A program made the translations under genes and the position numbers. 64,000 nt of DNA from Cycas panzhihuaensis. Taxonomy: Eukaryota; Cycadophyta. The DNA lies in NCBI GenBank assembly GCA_023213395.1, contig CM041465.1:50537741-50601740 (forward strand), written 5' to 3'. The notes under the pieces are model-generated. The model did not search any database and was not told the origin of the DNA. It saw only the letters and a program-made list of their open reading frames with translations. Numbering within the stretch: the first letter of the stretch is position 1; each line of letters starts with the position of its first letter. Shown here piece after piece: positions 33,973 through 45,095 of this stretch.

Positions 33973-35533
33973 TTGCAAACCCATTCCACATTTGAATATG
34001 GGGAGCGTAGCATTGATAGCATGCTAGCCTATACATTAGGCGCAGATGGCAAAACAATGATGGGGGAAAAGCTAAAAATGCAAGAAATTAACATAGGGAT
34101 AGAGGAACAACCACGAATGATCACTTTAGGTGATTACTGGAAAGAAGAAATGGCGCAACAAGCAACTTCATTATTCTTGGAATATAAGGATGTGTTTGCT
34201 TGGTCTTATAAAGACCTAAAAGGCATCCCACCAGAATTAGGTGAACACAAAATAGATTTGATGGAAGGGGCTAAACTGGTAAGGCAAAGGCCATACCATA
34301 TGAATCCTAAGTACAAGGAACAAGTTAAAGCAGAATTAGATAAGCTATTGGAAGCAGATTACATTTTTGAGGTCGAGAATAGTGAATGGGTAAGTCCCGT
34401 TATGGTTGTTCCGAAAAAGAATGGGAAATTGAGAGTTTGTGTTGACTACAGAGCTTTAAATAAGGCCACCAAGAAGGATCCGTTTCTAATTCTTTTTACA
34501 GAGGATATTTTAGAGAAAGTGGCAGGACATGAAGTGTACTCGTTCACAGCTAGATTTACTGGGTACAACCAGGTCTGGATTGAACCAGAAGATCAATTAA
34601 AGACAACTTTTGTCACCAAGTGGGGCACTTATGCATTTCGAGTAATGCCATTCGGGCTAACAAATGCCCCTGCAACATTTTAGAGAGTTATTCTTAATAT
34701 TTTTAAACAAACAATAGGAAAAACAATTGAAGTATTCTTAGACGATTGGACATTGTTCACTCTATTAAAGAATCACCTTGGTTGTCTACGATCGATGTTG
34801 GAAACTTGCAAAAAGAATAACCTCTATTTAAATCCTGCGAAATGCACCTTTAGGGTGCCATTTGGAACTCTGCTAGGACATGTGGTGACGAAAGAGAGGT
34901 TACTAATGGATCCGAATAAAGTAGCAGTGATTTAAAATTTTTCGGTACCAAAAACACAAAGGCAAGTTAAAGTATTTCTAGGGATGATAGGGTACTATCG
35001 AAAATTTATAAAAAATTATGCCCAGATAGTTAACCTGTTGGAAATCCTATTGAAAAAGAAGATGGAATGGCAGTGGCAACTTCAGCAACAACTAGCATTT
35101 GAACTGTTGAAGAAGAAGATAGCTCAAGCACCAATTTTGAGATTTCCGGATTGGGATAAACCTTTCCATGTACATGTAGATGCTTCTCTGTTTGCAATTG
35201 GGTGTGTATTAACACAGCCAGAAGACAACAAAATTGATCTACCGATTTATTTTGCAAGTAGAAAATTAACAGATGCTAAAAAAAATTATTCAGTGATAGA
35301 ATGAGAAGGGTTGGGCATGGTTGTGCTCTTCAGAAGTTTAGACATTATTTACTAGCTAATTTATTTATCTTTTTTGTAGATCACCAGGTGCTTCAATATT
35401 TAATTAATAAGCCCATTGTTCAAGGGAAAATTAGTAGGTGGCTCATGCTGTTCCAAGAATTTAGTTTCAAGATTATCGTCAAGAAAAGAGCTAAGCATAC
35501 AATCCTTGATGTACTATCGAGGGAAGTGAATGG
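33973..35533 (+). pseudogene. Gypsy reverse transcriptase and RNase H
   Basis: 236 open codons start the RT: FAWSYKDLKGIPPELGEHKI, QRPYHMNPKYKEQVKAELDK, PVMVVPKKNGKLRVCVDYRA and FRVMPFGLTNAPATF. A stop at 34681 is followed by the catalytic box VFLDDWTLF (FLDD, near 34733). After another stop come VKVFLGMIGYYRKFIKNYAQ and RNase H (HVHVDASLFAIGCVL, near 35168, then DHQVLQYL and AKHTILDVLSRE). Four or five stops break an otherwise full-length RT-RNase H. The reading is cut at 35533 by the inner Gypsy and resumes in integrase at 41603. Confidence 0.92.
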
Positions 35534-35538
35534 GGAAC

Positions 35539-36443
35539 TGTTGGGACATATTTTGACACATAGACCTTGAGGAAGACGGAATATAGGCTTGTATTGACCA
35601 GAGGAATGTAGGTACGGACCGTACGGAGGTACGCATAGTGGAAAAAGGTGGAAAATATGCAATCTGGGTACGTATGATAGATACGTACTTAGTTACGTAC
35701 CTTTTAGGGTACGCATTATAGGATGCGTACCGTTTTTGGTACGCTAGCAGACAACAAGGTACATATGGACAGATCTGACCCAAAGGCACCCAGAAATGAT
35801 GACGTTAGCCCAAAAGGACGTATGTACGGATGTACAGATCGGAAAAGACACCATTAAGGAGACTTAATCATATGTAAAGTGAAAGGGTACCTTGGTGATA
35901 AAAAGGTATGGTTATGACTTTGGGTCATAACCTTTCACCCAAAAGGCATCAAAGGGAAATATTTAATGATGCTTTGAGGACCATTCCAGTGTGAGAGCTG
36001 AGTGATTCAATCCTATGGTATACTCTTAAGGGTGAGAGCCAAGTATTCAGACACTCAATGGTACGGGAACCAGTACGTATGACAGCAGCCTAAAGTAGTG
36101 TATAATGATGTGTACCTTCCGGGTATGCATGTGACAGTAGCAATGTATGTGGTTGGAATGCACAGGGAATGCATTCCAACACCTTGTGTACAAAGACTTA
36201 TTGCTTAATAAAAGAAGAGTTACGTGGAAATGTTGATTTTATGTGTGTTATGAAGATTGGATGCTGAATATGTGTTGATTACTATATTGTTGTGTGTAAA
36301 CTATGACATGATTATGTGGAATTGTTAATAAATCTATGTGATCTATGTGGATGAATATGTAGACTGTATCCTAGACTAGATTACCTGTGCTATCTTGACA
36401 AGTGTACCTATCTCACAAGTGTAGTGAGAAACCATAGTCAACA
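35539..36443 (+). repeat. 5' LTR of the inner Gypsy, rich in GTAC
   Basis: 905 bp, TGTTGGGACATA...CATAGTCAACA. I counted 18 GTAC tetramers, 13 of them in the first 350 bp (about 35600-35900). It also has an extra GTACGGACCGTACGGAG-like block missing from the 3' copy. Confidence 0.93.
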
Positions 36444-36444
36444 T

Positions 36445-36465
36445 TGGTTCTGTTGCCTACATCCA
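36445..36465 (+). promoter_or_regulatory. Primer-binding site of the inner Gypsy
   Basis: TGGTTCTGTTGCCTAC directly follows the LTR. It is close to the PBS of the large Gypsy element and likewise compatible with a tRNA-Asp-type site after decay. Confidence 0.55.
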
Positions 36466-37850
36466 CTGAGGAGGGACTAAGGCCAGGAGTTTCACAAGGG
36501 GGAGCATGTTCAAAGGACAAAGGACCCCACAGGCGTCGTGATGGCGGTGTCAGAACTAAGCCTCTGGCAGCCAGGGGACCTTCCAATGCCACCTAAGAGG
36601 TCTTAGAAGGCGGGAGAGGCACAAAAGGATACTTCACCTAAGGGGAAAGAGACAAGTAGACAAAGACCATTACGATGGTCAAAGGAGTCAAAATTGAGAA
36701 GGGCAAGAAGACAGTTCGCATAATAACGAGACTAAGGAATAGTCTGTTGAAGAATTTGAGGTAAGTGGAGCCCAGACATCTCAGGAGCAAGGAGAGGGAA
36801 ACAATGGCGAGCAAATGGTATTAACACCTGCCCCAATCAAATATGATCTGTTTAGCCCAGAAAGGGAAGAAAAACCAAAAGTGAATGAGGAACATAACGA
36901 CACCTTAAGGAAGGAGGATAATATACCTATGGAAGATACCCTGAAGGACCTAAGTGATAATGAGAAGAAGGTGGAGGAAGGTCCCTCAACATATTAGGAA
37001 AACAAGTTAACATGACAACTTTTTGAGAATTCGACAAACAAAAGGTTTGACCAATCATATATAACGGTTACACCATTGACAGTACAAGTACCGGGTGTGC
37101 CAGAACCTATACACCTAAAAACACCATTAAAAAATCCCCTATTTGGGAGGGAGAGCATTGCAGTAAGCACTCCAAACACACCACCTAAAGAGAAGGGTGA
37201 AGGGGTAGAAGTAGAATCCCTTGAGGAGTAAAAAGGAGAAGAATCACCACTGGGTGGAACACCAGTACAATCACCCAGGATGAACGACTACAGAGATTTT
37301 GGGAAATTGATCTTTAATGACACCTTAGATGCAGCCGAGCACGCATATTATTCCAAAACTTGATTGATGTAAAGAAAATCACAGATGAAGACGAAATAAA
37401 GGCCAAATTTGCTTGTACATTAAGGGGAGTACCATTGGCATAGTACAAGGAGTTAAATAAGAAAGACTCATGGGCCAAGATAAAGAAGTCTTTTGAGGAA
37501 AGGTTTCAGAAATTTTGAAGTAATGAAGCGGTGGAAATTGCCTTGAGGGAAATCAAACAAAGACCAGGAGAATTGGTATTGACTTATATCAGCCGAATAA
37601 AAATCATTACTGTCAACATGATCAATGAGACAGTGACAGACCATAATATGAAGAATTATTTTGTTAGAGGACTAAATGAAAAGTTGAGATCTATGATGCA
37701 TGCATATCCATTGAAGTATTTCAAGAATGCCCAGGATTTGGCACTAGATTTCGAAGCCAAAATGGATGCTCAAACTGGAGGACACGATCCCCTCCTACTA
37801 AGATTACAAGAGGAGATAAGGGAAATGAAGCTGAATCAGCATAACTGACT
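36466..37850 (+). pseudogene. Inner Gypsy leader and gag
   Basis: After a leader of several hundred bases, acidic frames (36815-36997) lead into the gag helical domain: FERFQKF-like near 37495 and EIALREIKQRPGELVLTYIS (37535-37590). MKNYFVRGLNEKLRSMMHAY is near 37650-37705. Stops occur, but the 37531-37848 section is open. Confidence 0.8.
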
Positions 37851-37896
37851 CTTCTGTCAGGTAGGAGTCTCAAGAGAGGAATAAGAAGTAGAAGCT

Positions 37897-38883
37897 TTGA
37901 GAAAGGAAGTAGAAAGATTAAAAATGAGAAATAATAGAGAAGAGGAAGCGGCAAAGAGGAAAAAGGATTGCGAATTCAAAGTTGAGAAATGGTGCCACAT
38001 TTGCGAAGAGAGTTCACACACGACAAAAGAGTGTGAAATCAATCCGAAGAATAGTGCAATGCACGAGAGGGACAAATGGTGCCACATATGCGATGTGGAT
38101 ACTCATATGACGAAAGATTGTTTTTACAACCTGAGAGGAAGATCATATAAAGGACGAGGTAGGGGAAGAGGAGGCAACCCACCTCGGAATGTATACACAA
38201 CAAGGAGTATGCAAGAATCCTCAAAGAAACAACTAATGGGGAGATGCCTCATATGTTTGCAGTTCGGACATTGGAAATCGGAATGCCCAACTAAGCGGGA
38301 GTACGAACAAAAACCGTTCGTATGCAACAATTGTGGGCCAAGTGAGGACAGAACGGAAGATTGCAAAGGGAAAGCCAAAGCTATCAATTTAATGACGATC
38401 ATACCAGAGAATAGTAAAAATGTAAAACTCCAAAAGAAGCAAAAGGAGAATGTAGAAGAAGGGTATCCAAACCCACGAACCCAGATAAATCGATTTCAAC
38501 AAACAAAGCAAGTGTTAGAAGAACTAGACCAGACAGAGACTATGTTGCCAATGGGGAAACCCGAAACCAAGCATGTGTATGTGAGGAAAAATAGACAAAA
38601 AGAGAAAAAAAAAATATCAGAAGAACAAAAAACACAACCCCAATTGGTGCAAATGGAAGAATTGTTTAAGGGATTACTAGCAGAAGATATTCCACGAATG
38701 TTGTTGTTGATGGAGAACTTGGTGAAACAATTGCAACTAACGATCCCCCTATGCCAAGTGATACATTGGATTAAAGGAGGAATATTACAACAACAAGGAA
38801 TCACCAAGAGTTTGAAAAAAGTGATGCCATCTTTCGACATGGATCCCATGGTGACAATCACAGTTTTGGGAGAAAAATTTTGA
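37897..38883 (+). pseudogene. Inner Gypsy gag end with four zinc knuckles
   Basis: 328 open codons. Four CX2CX4HX4C-type modules lie between 37993 and 38364: CHICEESSHTTKEC, CHICDVDTHMTKDC, CLICLQFGHWKSEC and CNNCGPSEDRTEDC. The last has Asp instead of the His ligand. An Arg/Gly stretch (GRGRGRGG) separates the second and third. A Lys/Glu-rich segment follows, then ALL(A)EDIPRMLLLMENLVKQ, a sequence also recognisable in the Gypsy remnant at 54942-55190. The knuckle number is higher than the one or two usual in plant gag. Confidence 0.85.
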
Positions 38884-39677
38884 GAGTAATCGTGGATGGA
38901 GGAGCTGCTGTGAATGTACTACCCACCTCGACATGGTGGAAGTTAGAGAGCCCAAAGTTAGAAGCAACAACTTATTCGCTGAAACTAGCCAATGAATTGT
39001 TGGTGCGACCCATGGGAAAACTGGCCAACATCAAAGTGGATGTCACAAGAATCGTCGTGAAAATCGATTTTACAATTGTGGAAACGAAGAAAGGTGCAAC
39101 TCTCTATCCAACCTTATTTGGGAGACCTTGGCTATACAAAACCCAATGTCTCCAAAGTTGGAAAGATGTAACCTTCACCTTGTCAGATGGAGGGAATGAA
39201 GTGGTATTACCAATGTTGGAGAAGAATTCCACTGACGTGATACCTGACGATGGTTCAAGTACAACCATTGTGAGTGAAGCAACAACCTCTTCATTTGATG
39301 AAGGAAATCTCTACCACACAGCCGAAGAACCAACCAAAATGATCGATCTCCAAGAGACAGAGCCGACGTACTTTGGAGAAATCTACAATTTCTTAGATAA
39401 TGAAAATGGAATGAAATTCGTGGATTACTGGCTACAAGATGCATATGAAGTCAACCCCTCATCCTATAGGTGTAACCTACTTTCTCGGCATGTAATTGAG
39501 GACGTTGATATTAAATCTAAATCTGTTGATTATACGAGTATTAATAATAACATTAAAAACCTAGACCCAAACCCAAATTCCCCTTTTAATCCAAACCCTT
39601 ACCTTAATTCACCTCCTGATACCCCAACCTTCTCTACCCTAACCTTCCGTCTACCTCCGGTGTGGGTCCTGAGGTAG
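38880..39677 (+). pseudogene. Inner Gypsy aspartic protease
   Basis: 265 open codons with RVIVDGGAAVNVLPTSTWW (D-G-G active-site position), LKLANELLVRPMGKL, then YPTLFGRPWLYKTQC as the conserved C-terminal block. The frame overlaps the end of the preceding gag frame by a few bases. A Pro/Asn-rich tail (NPNSPFNPNPYLNSPPDTP) leads towards the deletion point. Confidence 0.85.
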
Positions 39678-40250
39678 ATTGCCCTTCTCCACCCCCATCC
39701 CAACCTAAGGAAGAAAGTAACAAACCTTCCTTATCTTCTTTAGAGGTACACCTACCCAGCGAAAGATCCTTTTCAACCATCGGCGCCAAATTTAAGGAAG
39801 AAGAAAAGGAACTTGCTGAGAGTATCCCTAGAGATTCCGGTCTAGGAAACAAAATTGCCACTCCAGATAGAAATCATGGAGAATACGTTAGAGATTATGT
39901 GAAGCCCTTTTATGGAGAACAACTATATGGAACTACCCACTTAATACACTGTATAAAACATTGGTTGGAAGAAGGAATAATAAACCGAGATCAATTAAGG
40001 GATCATAAGAAGAAACTGACAAAGCATACCACACCAAGGAAAAGGCGAAGAAAGGCAAGGCACGACCGCCACAACAAGACATCGTATTTCAAGAAGGGTG
40101 ATTGAGTATGGCAATTCAACAACAAATCCCAAACACCCCAGGGAGAATTGAAGATGCATTGGAAAGGCCCATATATGATTGAGAAGGTGTACAAGAATGG
40201 CACTATCCAATTTGAAGAAACTATCAGGCCAGCTACTGCCTGAATTGGTC
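39662..40250 (+). pseudogene. Linker and integrase C-terminal domain of the inner Gypsy
   Basis: 147 open codons end in RRKARHDRHNKTSYFKKGD; after one stop the reading continues VWQFNNKS...GELKMHWKGPYMIEKVYKNG up to about 40245. This is the end of a Gypsy integrase (the KxGDxVW and KWxGPY blocks). RT, RNase H, zinc-binding and catalytic integrase domains, which should lie between protease and this point, are absent. A deletion thus brought the protease tail to the integrase end. Confidence 0.8.
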
Positions 40251-40713
40251 AAGGGTAGTAAACTGAAACCCTATATCAACTAGGGTGGAGCAACTTACCA
40301 GCCGAATCAGTTGGTTGTACCATATCATGTTGCATGAAGTTGAGGCAAATCAGATTGCCTTAATACCAGAACGTGATTCAATTCGGTATGTAACAAAAAA
40401 TTTAAAAAAATAAAAAAAAAACAGAAAAAAATATCCATAACTCATATCATACAAATAAGTAATATGGTAAAGCATGGAGGAAAGATATATTATCATACGA
40501 AAAATCAAAGGAAAGTTGAACAAAACAAGACAAAGGTATTATTAAAAAAAAAAAACACTAATAGATGAGGATTTATTAACCATGAATGGCGACCAAGTAG
40601 CGAAGCAGAGGCAGCAAGGGCAGCTTTAGAACAAAGAGGAGGAGGAATACCCCAAATTTTGAATTTTTTGTTGAGCAAGGATGCTCAACCCAATCATATT
40701 GACCCGGGATAGA
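40251..40713 (+). other. 3' untranslated part of the inner Gypsy
   Basis: No coding. A-rich runs at 40395-40430 and 40540-40556, and a purine-rich AACAAAGAGGAGGAGGAA at about 40631; the bases directly before the LTR (GACCCGGGATAGA) are not a clean polypurine tract. Confidence 0.5.
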
Positions 40714-41597
40714 TGTTGGGACATATTTTGACACATAGACCTTGAGGAAGACGGAATACAGGCTTGTATTGACCAGAGGAATGGAGGTACGCGTAGTGGA
40801 AAAAGGTGGGAAATATGCAATCTAGGTATCGATGATGACACGCACAGTCACGCACTTTTTGGGTACGCATTATAGGATACATATCGTTTCTGGTACGCTA
40901 ACAGACAACAAGGTACATATGGACAGATCTGACCCAAAGGCACCCAGAAATGATGACGTCAACCCAAAAGGACATATGTACGGATGTACAAATCAGAAAA
41001 GACACTATTAAGGAGACTTAATCATGTGTAAAGTGAAAGGGTACCTTGGTGACCAAAAGGTATGGTTATGACTTTGGGTCATAACCTTTCACCCAAAAGG
41101 CATCAAAGGGACATATTTAATGATGCTTTGAGGATCATTCCAGTGTGAGAGCCGAGTGATTCAATCCTATGGTATACTCTCAAGGGTGAGAGCCAAGTAT
41201 TCAGACACTCAATGGTACGGGAGCCAGTACGTATGACAACAGCCTAAAGCAGTGTATAATGATGGGTACCTTCCAAGTACGCATGTGACAATAGCAGTGT
41301 ATGTGGCTGGAATGCACAGGGAATGCATTCCAGCACCTTGTGTACAAAGACTTATTGCTTAATAAAAGAAGAGTTACGTGGAAATGTTGATTTTATGTGT
41401 TTTATGAAGATTGGATGCTGAATATGTGCTGATTACTATATTGCTGTGTGTAAACTGTGACATGATTATGTGGAATTGTTAATAAATCTGTGTGATCTAT
41501 GTGGATGAATATGTAGACTGTATCCTAGACTAGACTACCTGTGCTATCTTGACAAGTGTACCTATCTCATGAGTGTAGTGAGAAACCATAGTCAACA
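40714..41597 (+). repeat. 3' LTR of the inner Gypsy
   Basis: 884 bp, partner of 35539-36443; about 13 GTAC sites remain. It is followed by the right TSD copy GGAAC (41598-41602). Confidence 0.93.
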
Positions 41598-41602
41598 GGA
41601 AC

Positions 41603-42600
41603 CAACAACAGGAATCCAGGATGATTTCCCAAATGTAGAATTGTTTGCCATTCAAGCAGTACCTGAATGGTACGAGGATATCGCACAATTTCTATCAATT
41701 GAACAAACACTGTTGGGGTTGGAACGTGCTGAATGACAAAGCTTCATCAAAAAACTTTTCCTTTCCAATTGATCCAAGGAATGTTGTATAGGATGGGACT
41801 TGATCAAATTTTAAGGAGATGCATAATAGGACATGAAGTGGAAGTTGTCATTCGAGAAGTGCATGAAGGAGTTGTAGCCAAACACCAAGGTGCAGAATCA
41901 ACAAGCAAAAAAAATTTATTGGTAGGTCTATGGTGGCCTACAATATGAGGATGTACGAAAATGGGTGTAGAGCTGTGACATTTGCCAACAGGTGGGGGAG
42001 TTGGAAAAAAATCATTTCATGCCTTCGTGTCCTATATTGGCTCAAGCTCCATTTGAAAAATGGGGGTTGAACTTTATTGGACCTATTAGCCCACCAGCTC
42101 GGCGTACAAATGCGAGATACATTTTGGTCACCACTGATTTTTTAACAAAATGGACAGAAGCCAAAGCAATGAAAACATGCAATGTTCAAAGTACAGTTAA
42201 ATTTTTATATGAGATGATAATTATTCGATTTGGTTGTCTGTTAGAGATTGTCTCGGATCAAGGTAGCAGCTTCCTTAACGAAATGATAAAGCATTTGATT
42301 GCAGGAATTCTCCGTTCAACATTCAAAATCTTTTCTGTATTACCCGCGGGCAAATGGGCAGGTAGAAAGTACAAATAAAATTTTGAAATTAGCATTATCT
42401 AAAATTTGCAATCAGGGATGTACGGATTGGGCGGAGCGACTCCATTGAGTTTTATGGGTTGATAGGACAACGATAAAGTGATCTCATAAACAAATTCCAT
42501 TCCAGTTGGTTTATGGATTGGAAGTCGTACTTCTTATAGAATTTTAAATAGAAAGTCTGAAAGTGGCATTTGAGTTACGGCTGCCAGAGAATGATTCACA
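41603..42600 (+). pseudogene. Gypsy integrase of the large element
   Basis: It reads on from RNase H after the inner insertion. The N-terminal zinc-binding region is near 41800-41990 (IREVHEGVVAKHQG, then the CDICQQ-like stretch). The catalytic core follows at 42040-42300 (FEKWGLNFIGPISPPARRTN, YILVTTDFLTKWTEAKAM and EIVSDQGSSF). The first catalytic Asp seems to be Asn (GLNFIGP, where GLDFIGP is usual). After a frameshift the C-terminal part (HKIPFQLVYG-like near 42480-42520) can still be followed to about 42600. Confidence 0.85.
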
Positions 42601-43020
42601 AGATCAATAGTATGTAGATTTAATGAAGTTGGACAAAAAACGGGCGAGAGCTTGGTGGGAACTGAAAGCAGAAAAGATGAGAAGAAGGCATGGCATGATT
42701 GACACCTCAAAGTTCTGCAATTTCAAGAGGGAGATCTTGTTTTTCTTTATGACAACAAATTCTAAATTAAACTTGGGAAATTGAAATTGAGATGGCTTGA
42801 TCCATACAAGGTAAACCACATCTAGTCAAATGGAGTAGTGCGACTCCAACAGGTTGATGGGACATTGTTGAAAAAACCAGTCAACGGAAGTCGACTGAAA
42901 AGGTATATAACAAAATTAAAAAAAAAAAAGAGGAGAAGAACCATAGGAATAGAATTCTCTTATGACTTCAATCATGGAAGTAGATGATTGCAACATGGAT
43001 AAAAAAAAGTCCAATCAGGA
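42601..43020 (+). pseudogene. Integrase C-terminal remnant of the large Gypsy
   Basis: Decayed coding sequence with a KLGKLKLRWLDPYKVNHI-like block (near 42770-42825), the expected integrase end, then QVDGTLLKKPVNGSRLKRY to about 42910. A-rich non-coding sequence follows up to the minisatellite. Confidence 0.65.
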
Positions 43021-43021
43021 A

Positions 43022-43382
43022 GCAAAAAGTTGCAACTTGGACGCAAAGTTGCAACTTGGATGCAAAGTTGCAACTCAGAAACAAAGTTGCAACTAGGACG
43101 TAAAGTTATAACCTGGAAGCAAAGTTGCAACTCGGATGCAAAGTTGCAGCTCAGACGCAAAGTTGCAACTCAGAAGCAAAGTTGCAACTATGACGCAAAG
43201 TTGCAATTCAGACACAAAGTTGTAACTTGGACACAAAGTTGCAACTCGGGCGCAAAGTTGCAACTTGGAAGCAAAGTGGCAACACGAACGCAAAGTTGCA
43301 ACTTGGATGCAAAGTAGCAACTTAGAAGCAGAGTGACAATCCATAAGCAAAATTACAATTTGGACGCAAAGTCGCAACTCAG
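43022..43382. repeat. 19-bp palindromic minisatellite, 19 units
   Basis: Unit ACGCAAAGTTGCAACTTGG. From 43041 to 43364 the register is exactly 17 x 19 bp with no indel, plus one unit on each side. Ten of the 19 units keep the self-complementary octamer GTTGCAAC, often as AAGTTGCAACTT. Further degenerate units run on to about 43520. Long frames are open through the array on both strands (43030-43317 on +, 43093-43386 on -), because a period not divisible by 3 repeats the same 19-residue pattern in all frames. I regard these frames as by-products. Confidence 0.92.
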
Positions 43383-44205
43383 GCACAACTTGGATGCAAA
43401 AATTACTCCCTCATGCAAAGTGGAAATTTAGACGCAAAGTGTAAACTCGATGCAAAGTTATAGACGCAAGTAACACAACTCGGATGTGAAGTTGCAATTC
43501 GAGCGTAACCAATGCAACTTGGGGACACAAGCATTGCCACTTAGAATTAAAATTGCCATTCGTGTGTCACAATTTTGATATAAGCAATATAAGTCGCCCA
43601 CAACAGGCAATCAGAACATGAGAGGTTGGAACTAAGATATCAGACAAATTAGTACAACCTAGTTACAAGAATTAAAATTTGGAAAGTAAGGATCTGTGGC
43701 AAGCTAGAATAGCAAGCAATTATAACCTAGTTGTAAGGTGCTTACAACCAGGATAACAAGCCATAACATAGGATAATTGCAATTGCAACAAAAGTAGTTG
43801 CAGTTAAGCAGAACAATTGAGAGTTGAAGGAAAAAAATGGCAAACCTAGTAGAAGATAGAAAGCTTGCGAAGGAACGTACTAAATCAAGAAAAAGCCGAA
43901 AGGAAAGTCATTAATGGTGACAACGATGAAGCGACGAAAATCAACGACAACCAATAGTCACACATACCAAATCAAGTGGAGCATGAAGATGATGACAAGT
44001 GGCCTACATGCATTGGACAAACGAAAAGGGGGTATGTTGGGAGTCGCAACCGAGTAATTGCAACCATGAATCGAGTCATGATGGTTTTGCATGGCTTAGT
44101 GGGAAATAAGCGACAAAATTGAAGACGAACCAGAAAGATTTTGAAGACAAACCAGGAAAATTAAAGACAAAGCAGGAAAATTCTAAGGAATTGTGAACAA
44201 GCAAA
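43383..44205 (+). other. Non-coding spacer between minisatellite and third ORF
   Basis: Degenerate minisatellite units fade out by about 43520; after that A-rich sequence without coding similarity, including a small cluster of GACAAA(C/G)CAGGAAAATT-like repeats at 44120-44185. Confidence 0.55.
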
Positions 44206-45095
44206 ATGGACATTGCACAGATTCAGATCAATTTGCGAGAGGGAGACGATGAAAAAATTGGGCATGAATGGTGGGACATGTCAGACGATGATGAAAGAAA
44301 AATAATTTTGACGAAGGCCGAATTTGGCTAGTTTGTGTAGGTAGGGTTATTTCCAGCTGCAACAAATTTTTTGATAGACATGATTCAACTCGTGGTCCAA
44401 CAACCCGATCTTGTAGATATATCAGCAAAAGCCATCGCAGACATTTCAGGGTTACTAGACTCGGGAAAAGCGGTACCCAGAGACAAAAGAATTCCGCAGG
44501 AGAGGGCGATAGAGCAATTGGGTGCCCAAATTTCAGGCGTATCTACATCGGGTATTCGCATTGCGGGGATTGCAGATAGTTTGACACATTGGGTGGCCCG
44601 TTTTCTTTTCACGAGGGTAATATTGAGTCAAAAGAACTCGTTTGTGCCCACAGAGATGAGATCAACACTATTTCAAGTAGTGAGGAGGGAAATGTTTAAT
44701 TGGGCAGCATTTTTTAGAGGAAGATTTCTAGAGAAATTGGCAAGTATTAAGGCCAAATCTCAGTCAGTTGTATTCTATCATTAGAGTCTGTTTCATGGAC
44801 TATTATACTCTCAGTGTCCAGAGATAAAGTTACCTGAAGGGAAATCAGGGAAAGCGGCAATGATGACTTGGATTAGTCATTTTAGACATAATGGAGAAAC
44901 TTGGCAAAGAGAGCTTCAAGAAAAGGTTAAGGATTTTTTTTTGAGGAAGGCCTAGGCTGGTAATCTTCAGACGAGACAAATAGGGGAAAAAGGAAGGAAA
45001 CGATAGTGGGAAGAGGTGACCTCACAGGCAGAGAAGAAGGAAGAAGAGGAGCAGAAAGAGATGAAGAAGGAGGAGGAAATCAGAAAGAGGAAACA
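44206..45095 (+). pseudogene. Third ORF of the large Gypsy element, 5' part
   Basis: From the ATG at 44206 (MDIAQIQINLREGDDEKIG) one frame can be followed to 45095 with about five stops; 44371-44784 is open. It has LVDISAKAIADISGLLDSG, RIPQERAIEQLGAQI and a conserved-looking IRIAGIADSLTHWVARFLF. It ends in a Glu/Lys-rich stretch (EKKEEEEQKEMKKEEEIRKR). It lies between integrase and 3' LTR, where Athila/Tat-type elements carry an extra ORF. I do not recognise the protein; I see no signal peptide or strong membrane anchor. Confidence 0.65.

Larger units (their letters stand above)
35539..41597 (+). mobile_element. Inner Gypsy element, gag-protease with RT deleted
   Basis: 6,059 bp with LTRs 35539-36443 (905 bp) and 40714-41597 (884 bp), flanked by GGAAC at 35534-35538 and 41598-41602. 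It lies exactly between RNase H and integrase of the large Gypsy element. Internal order: PBS, gag, four zinc knuckles, protease, a short linker, then an integrase C-terminal domain. RT, RNase H and the integrase core are missing. About 50 substitutions and a 17-bp indel separate the LTRs, fewer per base than in the host element, which fits the nesting order. Confidence 0.93.

Noticed and set aside
43022-43382. CRISPR-like regular repeats
   Set aside because: The 19-bp units are head to tail with no spacers, in a plant retrotransposon; this is a minisatellite.
43030-43386. Repeat protein encoded on either strand of the minisatellite
   Set aside because: Open frames on both strands are an automatic result of a stop-free 19-bp period; no start context, no family similarity.
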